In this document: piece after piece, positions 13,483 to 36,800 of the stretch
How the letters are laid out: each line of letters starts with the position of its first letter
Position numbering within the stretch: the first letter of the stretch is position 1
Assembly: GCF_949628265.1 (NCBI RefSeq)
Contig: NC_088788.1
Span: forward strand, 25,964,335-26,028,334
Reading direction: 5' to 3'
Origin: Cloeon dipterum
Taxonomy: Eukaryota > Arthropoda > Insecta > Ephemeroptera > Baetidae
Length of the DNA stretch: 64,000 nucleotides
Made by a program: the position numbers and the translations under genes
The notes under the pieces: model-generated
Database searches by the model: none
Told to the model about the DNA's origin: nothing
The model's input: only the letters and a program-made list of their open reading frames with translations

Positions 13483-16400
13483 ATGTCGTCGTTGTGGTCC
13501 TTCGTCCAGGAGCAGCCCACTGCCGCCGCGTACGCAGCGCTCGCCTTCATCATCTGGATCGCCTACAAGATCGCCAGCAGACCCATCAACTATGTCAAGG
13601 TATCGTTTTTGGATACATATTATATTCTTCACAACGTCGTGGTGCCGCTGAAATTAAGCATATCGCTCAACAAAAAACCAAATTTTCATTGTCGAATATT
13701 GATTGCTGCCCTTTTCTTGTAACAAGGAAGTTTGTGCATGGTTGATTTGCTATGCGCATTTTTTCCGCTACCTATACGAAAAGCTGATTATTATCAGCTT
13801 TATTTCTAGATGATTTGTTTTTGATCCAGTTAAAATTTCACTCTCCTATGCCTTAAAATTTTCCTAGTTTGAAAATTTGAACGGAAATTGACCTTTTTTA
13901 GTGTGCTTTACTAATTTTTTTAAATAGTTTGAACGCAATGTTCAAAACTTTGCCAGATATGTAATTTTTTATTTTTTTTTAAACTGCAATGCTCACCGGC
14001 GCTAACTTGCCACACTTGCTGGTTTTTGCACATTTCCTGCGCCTTTTCTCGCGTGTCATTTAAAGATCTCGGTGCGGGAGAGGCCACGTTGGGCCCCTTG
14101 TTATCCGCTCGGCTGTGTTATTGGGAATAATATCCCACGGGATGTGCTGAGTAGAGGTTCAAGGGTGAAAAATGCACTGCCAATAAGCGCTCCCATTCTC
14201 ATAGTCTTCTCATTGTAAGCTCAAACGCTTAAAGACAATGGTTTGGATTTTCAGTGGACTGAGCCTGCGTCTGTTACCAACACAGCTGTAGAAACTTGGT
14301 TGCCATCAGCAATTTTCCCTTTTGCAAGTAGAGACATTATAGCTGAGTTTAGTTTGGTTGATGAACGAGTTTTAAGGGGTGTATATGAAAGGTGATTAAA
14401 AATCATTTTCGTGTTGAAAGATAAAAATATCACTTCCTTATTTGTTTCATAATATATCTCTAACGAAGGTCGATACCTGCCGACAAGGGCTGTGATAGAT
14501 TTTAAAATTAATTTTTGGTAAACCTCTCTGTACTTCGAAACTCTGCTAGAAAACTATGCGGTTGCTGAAGCAGATAAAATGATGTCTCTTTTGGTTCACA
14601 TCACTGTGGGCTTTTAGTACATGTTCAAATTACAAATATTCTCAAAAGATGACCCGTGATTGAATGACCAATACCTTTATTGAAGTAAAATTGTTGGTAT
14701 ATAACTCTTTAATAATTGTAAACTAAACATTTCCTAACAATTTAAATGTAAACTGTTTTCATGACCCAAATGCATTATTCAATTTCAAGTTGTTATTTTT
14801 TAATGCTAGCTTTTGCTCTTCAAATATTTTGACGGCCTTGTGGTTTAATCGAAAACCAAATCGCACTGGAGACATCATCTTGTTTGAATGAACGTAAACG
14901 TATACATATGCAGTATGTAAACTGTCATTTATTATTGGCACACAGAGGACACCATGCCCCTCATTCAGCCGAAATCAGTATTCAAGGTCGAATTTCTTCG
15001 CTAAGTTCGCGATGAATATATTTTGAACTTGAACACGGCGCTCCCCGTCGCGAAGTCACCGCTTAATTATGACATTTACTCGGCTGGCAGGAGCTGAGCT
15101 GTGTCGGCTTCGACCCGACCCTGGAGAGCGGCTCGGCAGGGCGTTGGAAGGGCAAGAGCAGGTCCGAGCTGGCCACCGAGATGAGCAGAATGCGCAAGCT
15201 GGGCAACCTGCCGCCCGCTTTCCCCAATGGCTGGTTCGCCCTCCTCGAGTCCGACACCTTGGCCAAGAGTAGGGTCATGCACGTCGCTGCGCTTGGTAAG
15301 CTTTAACTTTTCACAATAGGAAGAGATTCCGTCCCAAAGCTGGTTTCCAGTGAAATTGATAAACGAATTTTCTATTTGCACCTAGCTTCAGTCTAGAAGC
15401 TGTTTAATATGATTTTTAAGTACTTTTATCACCTTTAATTTAGTTATTTTTTGCTCAAGTAAATACAGGTTACAGAATCTGTTGAATGTTTGAATTTTGA
15501 AAATACACTCGATTTAAACCTCAATAAATAAAAAACTTTTTAAAATTTTCAATTTTGTAATTTTAATGACAGGTGAAAATTTCGCCGTCTTCCGCGGCGA
15601 GAGTGGTGAGGTGTATGTACTGGACGCTTACTGTCCGCACTTGGGGGCCAACATGGCCGTCGGGGGCTGCGTCAAGGGAGAGTCACTGGAGTGTCCCTTC
15701 CACGCGTGGCGCTTCGGCGGGAAGGACGGCCAGTGTGTTGCCATCCCGTATGCGGAAAAAGGTAGGATTAATTATATTATATCGAAATAGTCATGTTTTT
15801 TTGTGACTTCACAATCTTTTTGAAGAATGAGACAGACAGAGATTAGCTAACGGCCCTATTCCATAAATTTGATAGCAATATGAGTTGGCTAATAGAGAGA
15901 TGCGATCCCGTTGTGATGTTTAAATAAAATATGGAATTGAGCCAGATTCGAATAATTTAAAGAAGAGATACGGATGTCTGACTTTCCACCTGTATTTTAG
16001 TGCCCGAGTTTGCCAAGGCCCGTCGGTGGCACAGCGTTGAGGTGAATAGTTTCATTTTCGTGTGGTACCACGCGCAAAACGAAGAGCCAACCTGGAAGTT
16101 GACTGCCTTACCGCAGCTCGCCCCTTCGCAGTGGGTCTATAGAGGAAGATCTGAATTCTACATCAGTGCTCACATACAGGTATTTCTAAAACAGTCGTTT
16201 TTATTGCATTTCGGCCATTGAAACCAAAAACAAACAAATTTAAAAAACGATTTTTATCATTTTAATATAAAACGCTCTCTACGTTTGACTAAAGTTTAAT
16301 TTATATTAAGTTTAAAGCGCATTATGTGGTTGAAAATTTTCTTCAAAAAATACCAATACTAAATAAAAATCGAAGAAAGGCTTACCAAGCATGTATTTCT

Positions 16401-18108
16401 TGGATAAATGAAAGATCTCGAATTTTCAAATTTAACTTGAAGCACTGTTTTCATTGCAGTTTTTTTTTAACTCATACTCAAAGTTACTATTTTGCGTGTC
16501 AGGAAATCCCGGAAAACGGAGCGGATGTCGCTCATCTGAACGCGATCCACGGACCATCCCTGCTAGCTGGCGGCACTCTGAGCACGTCTGGCTTCCTGGC
16601 CGGCGGTTCGTGGGCCCGGCACCTGTGGACGGCCTCATGGGCGGCCCAGACGGGCCCCAATGAGGGCCACAAGGCCATCCTATCGCTCGTACACGAGTTC
16701 CGACTCTTCAGCAAGTTCGCGATGATCAAGATGAACGTCAACGCAGTGCAGGTAAATTGTCGTGATTTAAATGCCATATACACGCATAGTTTGTAAAATG
16801 TTGCTACATGTGCGCGAGTTGCAGCTTTGCAATTCAGATACCTCAAGATTTCAATAGTTTCTTGCGTAACAAAGTGACCTCTGGCAAATGGGCATATCAA
16901 TTAGGCACTTGACATATGTATGAATTTCGACATGTTTAAATAACAGAGCCGTCATGTAACTTCTAATATTGGCTAAAATAATTCCTCCGCTTTTAAACTA
17001 AATAACAAATCTGATACTTCGCCACGCCAGACGCATTCATTTTTAAGAGGCACGCATTTAAAATTAAATATTTGCTGATTCACATTTATTTTATTCATGC
17101 CCGAACAACGTGATAGAATTTTTAAGTCGAAAATGATTCACACTCGTTGACGTGGAACGGACACATTCGTAATTTCATCAATTGAAATTGGAAATCAACA
17201 GATCGGCCCAGGATACGTTGAGCTGTCCGTCGACACGACCTTTGGCAAAGCGGTGATTCTACAGAGCGTCACTCCCGTCGGGCCTCTCCTTCAAAGGGTC
17301 ATCCATCGAATGTACGCCGCACCCTCCATGCCCGCACCCTTTGCCAACATGATCATGCTTGGAGAGGCAATCATGGTAATTTTACTGATTTCTATATCAT
17401 TTTAGGGTTTACTTTAAAATTGTAAGGATTTTAAGCACAATTTTTTCAACCTTTTGCTCATTTTGTTTCATTTAACTACATAGCACACAGTTTAACATAC
17501 ATTACACAGTTTTAAAAAGCTATTGAAATTGACTGAAACAATTTTTTAATTTTCATTTAATCAAAACAAAACAAATTCAAACAAAATAAAACGCAAACTA
17601 ATTAAGGAAGACGTTCTTAACAACCGAAAATATTTTCAGAAATGTTTGAAAATTTAAAATAATTATTTCAAACTAAATAGAAAATTATCAGCCAACCTGT
17701 ATTCCAAACTTATTTTTGATATAACTGTCGGGCTTTTTCAGATAGTTTCTAACGATCTGTTTCTAATAAAATTTTTAATGGAGTACTTTGTGTTGTGAAA
17801 CCTATGATATATGCAACCGGCGCGTCTCAAGCGCCGAGAAATTGCCTATGTTGCTATTATAAGGAAGGAAAGAGACGACGATCACACGAAATTAATTGCG
17901 CTTCGTTCTGAAGGTCAATTAAAATATACTTGTGTGTTTTCCACAGTTCAAACGGGACATCATAGTATGGAACCACAAGAAGTTCGAGGATCGACCGCTG
18001 CTGGTGCGCGAGGACAAGGCGATCAACCGATACCGCCGCTGGTACTCGCAGTTCTACTCGGAAAACAGTCCGCGCCTTGGCAAAAGTCCAGACGGCTTGG
18101 ACTGGTGA
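13483..18108 (+). CDS. nvd: Neverland, Rieske-domain cholesterol 7,8-dehydrogenase (DAF-36 family)
   Basis: Converts cholesterol to 7-dehydrocholesterol, the first committed step of ecdysteroid synthesis. Seven coding exons join in phase: 13483-13599, 15091-15295, 15573-15761, 16001-16179, 16503-16751, 17202-17375, 17947-18108, giving 424 aa and TGA at 18106-18108. That is a normal length for the family. Residues about 14-30 form a single N-terminal membrane segment. The Rieske [2Fe-2S] ligands are C128, H130, C148 and H151 (CPH-x17-CPFH). The non-haem iron motif is intact as E234-x3-D238-x2-H241-x4-H246. All introns have GT-AG ends. The ATG at 13483 precedes the membrane anchor. No frameshift or missing catalytic residue is seen, so the gene looks functional. 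Confidence 0.97.
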
Positions 18109-20022
18109 TTTAATTTGCACACATTTTTATTAGGAAAACAAGTGCCCTCTCTTCATAGCGTTAGTATTATAGCTGCTTAGCAACGAAACTTCTGCCATAA
18201 ACTGAAGACCCAGAAGTGGATAAAAGAACAAATTCTAAAAAATACTATTTACTACTTATTATGCATTGACTGTAAACTGTTCTGCACTTGAACTGGATGG
18301 GTAACTTTTTAAAATCCTTTTTGAAAAATAAGGATTTTTCAAAAGTTTAGTTTCATTTAAATCGTTCATTATTTTTTTCACAATCTCACATGGAAATTTT
18401 GGCACCCTTTTGTTCAAAAAGATCAAGAATAATGCCTACCGTGATTATGACGATTTTATTCATCATAAACGAGAAAGAAACATTTGTGATTAGGTTGAAA
18501 GAACCATCCAAATAGCGGTTTGGATTGCCTTATCCTCATTCAACTGACGAATGAACACTGTGTCACATTATGAACTACACTCATTTTACAAGCATTTCTA
18601 TTTTCATTGTGTTTTATGTAATTGACTTAGAATTAAGGTGAGGATGATTCGTAGTTTATAAAACCTGTAGGTATTAATTAAATTATTGGAAAGCATAATA
18701 GTCTTTGTAATAAATGGATAATTTTTCTAAAATAAATTAGGCAATAATGCGAGAATATAGCCTTGCATTTCTTTTGTATGAGTGCTCCAGTTATTTTAAG
18801 AGCGCCAAAATATGTTTCCCATCGGTGAAAACCTATTTTTAACTTGTATTTTTAGTGCTGTGGTTCGTCATTCTTTATTTCTGCTGGGCATTGTTAGACA
18901 AAACGCAACAGTATATTTTCACACTCATGCATACACACAAAATATGTCATCGATTCTTCAATAAATGATGATTTGATTAGATAAAATAAATTCTCTATTG
19001 AGTGCATCGCTGAACGAGAAACTACTCTGTAACAACTCTTGCTTGAGTTAAGGGGCTTGAAAATAAAAGTAGTGGCTCCTTTGGCATTTGAACCATGCTC
19101 TCGAATTCTTAAGTTAACCACGTGTGCAGATCTCTTAGCTGCAATTACTGTTCTAATTTGTCTGCTAGTTAAACTGCTGTAGTATTTTCTTTATTCATTA
19201 AGGCCAATCGTCTTTTTCATCAAAGGTTTTTATTTTGCCTGCTTAATTCTAGTTTATTTATATAGGCCTTGTTATGATTTGAAGAAGAGGAAACCTTTTC
19301 TTGTTTACAAAGGATTTCCCTTCCCAATATAAGAAGTGGTTAAGTTTCTACCACAGGAAAAAGACAGAGTTTTGGATTTGCGTGTGAGTTTCAAGATTTC
19401 GCAACAAATGGTTTGAATATCTAAATCTCGACCTATTGCAAACGGAAATACAAAGAATCACTTATGAAATAAAGAGGTAGAAAATATTTACATAAAAATT
19501 GCCTTCCTTTATTCTCAGCGATCCTTTTCTATCCTGGACAAATGTTATTCTGTCGTTGGCTGCTGTTGGTGCAATTTCTTTCTCCATGAACTATATATAC
19601 TGTGTTAGTCCAAAACTCGTTGAAATGGAAGGTTAAAGGAGGGAGTTTTTAAAGCCACGAGGATGAAGTCCGTTTTAATTATAACATGTAAATGTTATTT
19701 AATTTTATTCACTTTTTGCTACACCAAAATAGCCTTGGTGGTTCTTTTTAGTATAATAGATGAAAAAAATGCAGTTTTACTTCAATTTCAAATTGTCTAA
19801 ATCCATTGTTTTTTGATCAAATAGAATAAATTTTGAAGCGGCTCAGGTGTCTAGGCGTGTTTGCGTGTCTGGGGCCAGGGAGGCGGGACTGGCGACGCGT
19901 CCATGCGGCTATTTTGGTCGACGCCGGACGGTCGGTCGGGCCGGTGAGTCAGTCAGTCGAGTCGCCGAACGGGTCGACCACGGCAGCAGAGCTTCTCTAG
20001 AGTCATCTCACACCCAACAAAC
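18109..20022. other. Neverland 3' UTR and intergenic region
   Basis: AT-rich, with several AATAAA-like signals (for example near 18733) that could end neverland. A GC-rich stretch from about 19840 to 20020 leads into the first exon of the next gene and contains TCAGTCAGTCG at about 19949, an initiator-like sequence. No other gene is visible. Confidence 0.6.
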
Positions 20023-31258
<11,236 letters not shown>

Positions 31259-33884
31259 GCCGAATTTCACAGATTTCTATTATTATGTACGTTTAATTTA
31301 ACAAATGCAGTGTTTTTCACTTAAAGTGTTGTGCGCGCTCTTGATGTTATATACAAGTTGTGAATTCTATTTGTAAATAATATGTCATTATTGTATGAAT
31401 TTGTAAGTGTGATCCTACACTGATGTGTTGATTAGATAAATAATCATATCTCAAATGGAAAATGTTCACATGTTGTTTTTTCATTTATGCACACCTAAAT
31501 ATACTCACAAGTTTTAAGTTAACTATATTATAGTTTTCGGCGAAATTATTGAAATCGTGTAGTATCCAACAAGATTAGATATATCTTAGGGTATCTTATT
31601 AATTGGACCAAGTTTGCGAGTTACAAGGCTCCGAGAAGTTTAAAAATTTGTATGGGATTTAACTAGGAAAATCGATATTAGAAGTCAGTTTTAATTAAAA
31701 TCAAGGTGATAAGACTCTACTTGAAAAGACGAATCGTTTGGAAGGTAGGTCAATTTTGATTTTTCAGAAAAAATCCTTTAACTTTTACCGTGAAATCAGC
31801 TTATGGCTCATTAACCGTTTGAGATAAAATGTTGGCTCTCGGGTCATTATGTAGCTCCATTTTTGTCTTGAAAAATATCTAAAAAATTTTAGATTTTTTT
31901 TTTACTTTTTCAAACAATTTTTTTTCTTACATTTTTTGTTTATCAGGAAAAGCTATCAATTATGAGTTCTGTAATTTTTCTCAAATCACCGCTAAACGGA
32001 AAAGATAGGAATATAATTTAAAAATGTTTTGAGGGTAAGTAAAGCTTACTAAACAATTTCTTGTCGTCGCCTTAAAAATTATTGTTTCAAATCTTGCAAA
32101 GATTGATAGAAAAGCGACAAGCCACTATAATCTGATCGCGATTTAAAATCTAATTGTTTAATTTGATTTACTTAGTGAAAAGCCGCACGTGTGACATGTG
32201 ACACTCTATTTGATTACAGTGTAACTTGCACGACACAAAAATTATTTCGCATCACGTTAGTCAGACAAAAATCATTTAAACCCAAAATTAACACAATTAA
32301 TAACAGAAGTTATAAATCAGATCGCCTTATCATCAACACGCGGTTAACTTGCACCAAACCTCACAAAAGAGGGCTGCTGGTGGCGATGCCTCGTGAGCCA
32401 GGAGCTTATTGCCCTTCTGAATGGCTCACACTCTGAAGACGAGTCTCTGCCGTTGCCGCTACTATCATAGCCCAGCCTGAGATCAGTTCTCCGACGCGAT
32501 GCGTCCAATACAGACAAGGGATACCCTGAGAGACCTTTCAACGACCGCCCTTCACCTACACCCTCTCAACAACTAATGGCCGGTAAGGCGAATAATTGGT
32601 GTTTTTTATCATCATATTTGAACACCAAAATCTCAAAAGCAAGCAGTGGTTAAAAGCCCTATAAATTTCTGCCGCACGCTTTTTGATCTACTCCGACAGA
32701 CGACACCACCGAGGACTCCCCTAGCCGACGACTTCGTGCTGCCGCCCTGCTTGATAATTCTCCCAGCTCAACTCTCTCTCCCTTTCTCTCACAATTTGCT
32801 GTTTTAAGAAGACACAATAAAAACTTAAATGATTTCAAGGGATTTTTCCTAGTTTTTGTTAGCACCGATAAATTAAACAATACAATTTGAAAGAGATTTG
32901 TTTCGATTCTAGAAAACCAAGCCGGCAGTGATTCAATTTTTAAGCCCACCAACAATCTGCTAATCTGTTGCTCTGCTGATCCGCAATAAAAATTACTTTG
33001 AATATAACCTGGTTGGAGAATATGAAATTCACCCCTTGAATAGCATTTACCCCTCTAGTTATTGGCGACCATAGCCCGCTATTAAATAGTTGTTCTCCTC
33101 CACCACTGTAACAGTGATGGCTTGCGTTCATAATCGATGTTTTAGTGCGATAAACAACTCGATAAATTCACTTGTCCATGATTTCCTCACGAGTGCTCAT
33201 GGATTCTGACCCGCGATAGGATGCCCTCCGGAGATGCGCTGTCCAAAGCACATCAAGTCAATACCAGAATGTGCAATAATTAAAATTACATTGAAATCAA
33301 TCAAACCGACTGTTAGAAATTTTCATGCAATGATTGAGGCTTTGTTTGGAATAAAATGCATCTTAAGCAACTAATTCTGTTATTAATTGATTGTATCAAT
33401 TATTATTTAATCAATGGATAAATTCTCTTTTTCAAAACTAATTCTGGATTAGGATTTCTTACAACAACTTGACCTCCCAAGTTCAATGACTCGAGGGTTA
33501 AATAATATTCTAGATTTGAGTTTCAGCATCTTAAAATTATATTTCAACTATATAACTTGACTTGAAACAACAATCTTCACTTGAAAAGGCATCTTTCGCA
33601 CATTTAAAATTCTCATCGCTTCCTTGATGAAATGCAGGTGAATTAAAACTTACAGAATATTTTTTAAATTATTATATATATGGCTTTGAAATTTTTAACA
33701 GACAAGTCTGAAGTCAAACACAACACGTTCTTAACAGATGAGGCAGCGGTCACATATCTTGGTCAAATTGAGTGGGGAAAAATAATAGACTTGCAGTTTC
33801 AGCCGTCTTGCAAGTTGTTCCGCGCCTTGTGAAGTCTCAAAATATCACATAATGGCACAATCGGTGCATTGTCACGCTGGAGTT
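31259..33884. other. Convergent intergenic region between the UBAN adaptor gene and USP8
   Basis: Mostly AT-rich, containing both 3' UTRs. Between about 32370 and 32780 the DNA is GC-richer and protein-like on the plus strand (for example LVSQELIALLNGSHSEDES), but stops and frame changes break it. It may be a decayed mobile-element ORF. No intact gene is supported. Confidence 0.5.
32370..32790 (+). pseudogene. Possible decayed coding remnant (unassigned)
   Basis: Three short plus-strand segments read like protein: an acidic peptide ending before TAG near 32458, a charged/proline-rich peptide to about 32585 (ERPFNDRPSPTPSQQLM), and an STPTDDTTEDSPSRR-type stretch from about 32690. They lie in different frames separated by stops, and no start, splice chain or known domain was found. 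Base composition differs from the AT-rich surroundings. Chance is possible. Confidence 0.2.
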
Positions 33885-36800
33885 TTACCGGTCTCTGGGC
33901 AAGATGTAGGTGGAACTTCTGAGGTTCTGAGATGCGTAAAAAAGAATATAGGCTGCGTTGGAACGCACACTTGATTCGGAGATCTCAGACACATCAGCGT
34001 CGTCAAACTTGTACCACCTGGAATAGTAAATTAATGAATGAGCACTTTTTCCTTGCACAGCAACAGCGTCAATAGGTGGTTAGCTAAGCAACTCTGATGT
34101 AATATGATTAAGAAAATTATTCATTTTTTCCATCTATAAAAAAAGATTAATTTTCTTGAGAGACTTCTCGACAATAGGTGAAGCACTTACTTTTTGAAGG
34201 TTGCGCTCCTGCTGTATGTGGTGTAGTGGCCACCTTCCATGGTGCCATAGTGGTTGGACACGGCATACAAATCGTAGAAGGTGTGTTTCTGGTTTGGTCT
34301 CACTGTGTACTGCGTCATCGTCAGCCTCTGAAGCGGAAATTCCACTAGAGTGTGCTGCTTCCGCCACGCGATGTCCTCGCAAAATCTAAATGATGAATAA
34401 AAATCACGGTTCCATAAATTCATACCTGACATCAGCAGAGCAACTAAAATTATTAAATATTTGAAAAGTGCGACCACTCGAGGTTGTTTTCATGTTGAAT
34501 ATAATTAAAACCAGGCTTCATCCTCGTTGTCAATTAAAGAAGACGAATTTCTCTTTAATTGACAACGAGGATGAAGCCTGGTTTTAATTATATTCAACAT
34601 AAATTTATTAACTTCAACATTGTTATCAAAAAGAAAAACGAAAGGCAAAACAAATGGCAAAAAATAATCTAATTTAAATGACACTTTCGCTCAGTTATAA
34701 TTACTAGTAATCCAAGTTTTTTTGAAGTAGAATGTTATTTTTTGTTGTGTTTATTTACATTTTTCTTTTATGTGAGATAATAATAGCTCAATAATTCATT
34801 TTGAGGATATCATGACGTGATTACCACAGGCTGCAAATGGAAAATAAACTTTTATGCTTTTGTGAGATTGCTGATAGTCTACAAATGATCAACTAAACAG
34901 TAAATTAAGGTAACATACCGTTTGAAATGAATGACTAGAATTGGTGGAAGTCGCCAAATATCAAACTTTTTGGTGGCGCGGCGTGTTAGCTTGCACTTAG
35001 GACACCGCCACTCTTGAATAGGCTCTGGGGCTAGGTACAGGTTCAAGCAGTCCTGCAAAATGTTGAGACAGTTAAATTATTGCGACTCAAAAGCCACTGC
35101 TACTCACATTTAAGGAACATTTGTCTGAATTCTGTGGAAGCACAAGGGTGAGCGTGCTGAAGGGCTCGAAAGTTACAGACTCAAAGGAGCACGAGTTGCA
35201 CCGCACTGTTGAGCTCTGCTGGCCAAAGAAAAGGTGTAGGATCCGTGAGTCGTTGCACTTTTCAAAATCGTGCCAAGCGATTTTAGCCGACTCCTCCATA
35301 TCTTCGATTTGCTGCGGCGGCTCCTCAGGTTCTTGGGCAGGAGGGATCCGTTGCTTGATGTGGTGCTTCTGCACAAAATGATAAGTAAACACTGCGATTT
35401 CAAATCACAGGGTTTTTCTTTACCTTGTTCAGGTCATTATGGAGCCAATCCATCAGTAACGTCAGAAACTCGTGCGAGTCCTGCTGTCGGACACCACCAA
35501 AATCAACGTGATATGATCCAGCCGCCCTCTAAAAATTCTTTGATTGGATTGTGGTTGAAAATATGGCAAGATTTACCTTAAAGTCTCTGCAAGCTATCGT
35601 TCTATACTCGTTAGCCCACAAAGCGCGGACCACAAGAGCCAGCTCTTCCACAATTTGTCCCCGCGTTTTTGTATTAGTGTTCACATCATCCCTGAAAAAA
35701 TATGACACAGACGTTTTAAGATCAATTTAATAAAAACAAATACATTTTAATCAATAAAACTAAACCCATAGGAAACAATGGAAGGCTTAAATTTAAAAAT
35801 TTAAAAACAAAAATTAATATCATACGCTCTCGTAGCCATTATAAAATCAATTTAACTAGTTAAATTTACCCACGGGTTTCCTTTTTCATTTTTAAAATAC
35901 ACTTGAATCAAAATCTAATCATACATTTAAGATATGAGAAAAAGTCCATCAATTTTCCGAATTTTCCCTTTAAGAGAAGCCTAATTTTTGAGTTAAAAAT
36001 TTTCAGGAAAACATTAGAAAAATAATCCAACACATTTTATAATCCAGAGCAAATGAAAGAAAAAGCAATGATTTTTATAAATTTAAGGCTCCTACCTGTA
36101 CGATCCCTCACAGAAGTAATTCCTTAATTCATTTGTGTTGGAGATGCACTGAACGATCGAATTCATGTAGCACGAGTTGCCTAGATTCTTTAGTCCAGTG
36201 AGGCCGGGTCCCTGTAAGTGAAGCACGTTGTTTGCATGAGGAGAATGTAAGTCAGTGAAAACGAAACAACAGGCGGCAGGCTGCATTTTGAGGAGTGAAC
36301 CAGATACACGCCGAGACCGCGCGTTCTAGTAAGAAAGGTGTTATGGTTTTTGGCTTCTAACAATCTAATTACTCGCGTGTTTTACGTAACGCGCCTCTTG
36401 TCAACTTTTCCACTGCAGAATGCCAAGGAGGCAGTTACGCCGGCCGTATCGAACGTAACATCGCATCAAATTAAATTTCATTTTGTAACGAGTACAAACG
36501 CTTCTCTCTTGGAGAATTATTACAAATGGGTTGCATTTCACATTTTTACGATTACTACCGTCATGACATCAGAAAAAGACGAGAGTCGGCAAAATAATTA
36601 AACGCTTTATCTGGTACATAATATTGACTGTTTTTGAGAAGTGATAGCTCTGACATGAATTAAGAAATTGCTTCACTCAATACAACACAATACGAATAAG
36701 AATTTTGGAGAAAAGTTTGCATGCTAATTTGAAATCGTGATTAACAAGAGAAAAGTTAAGAAGTCGACACTTAAGGTTGGTTCTTCCATGAAAATGAAAC

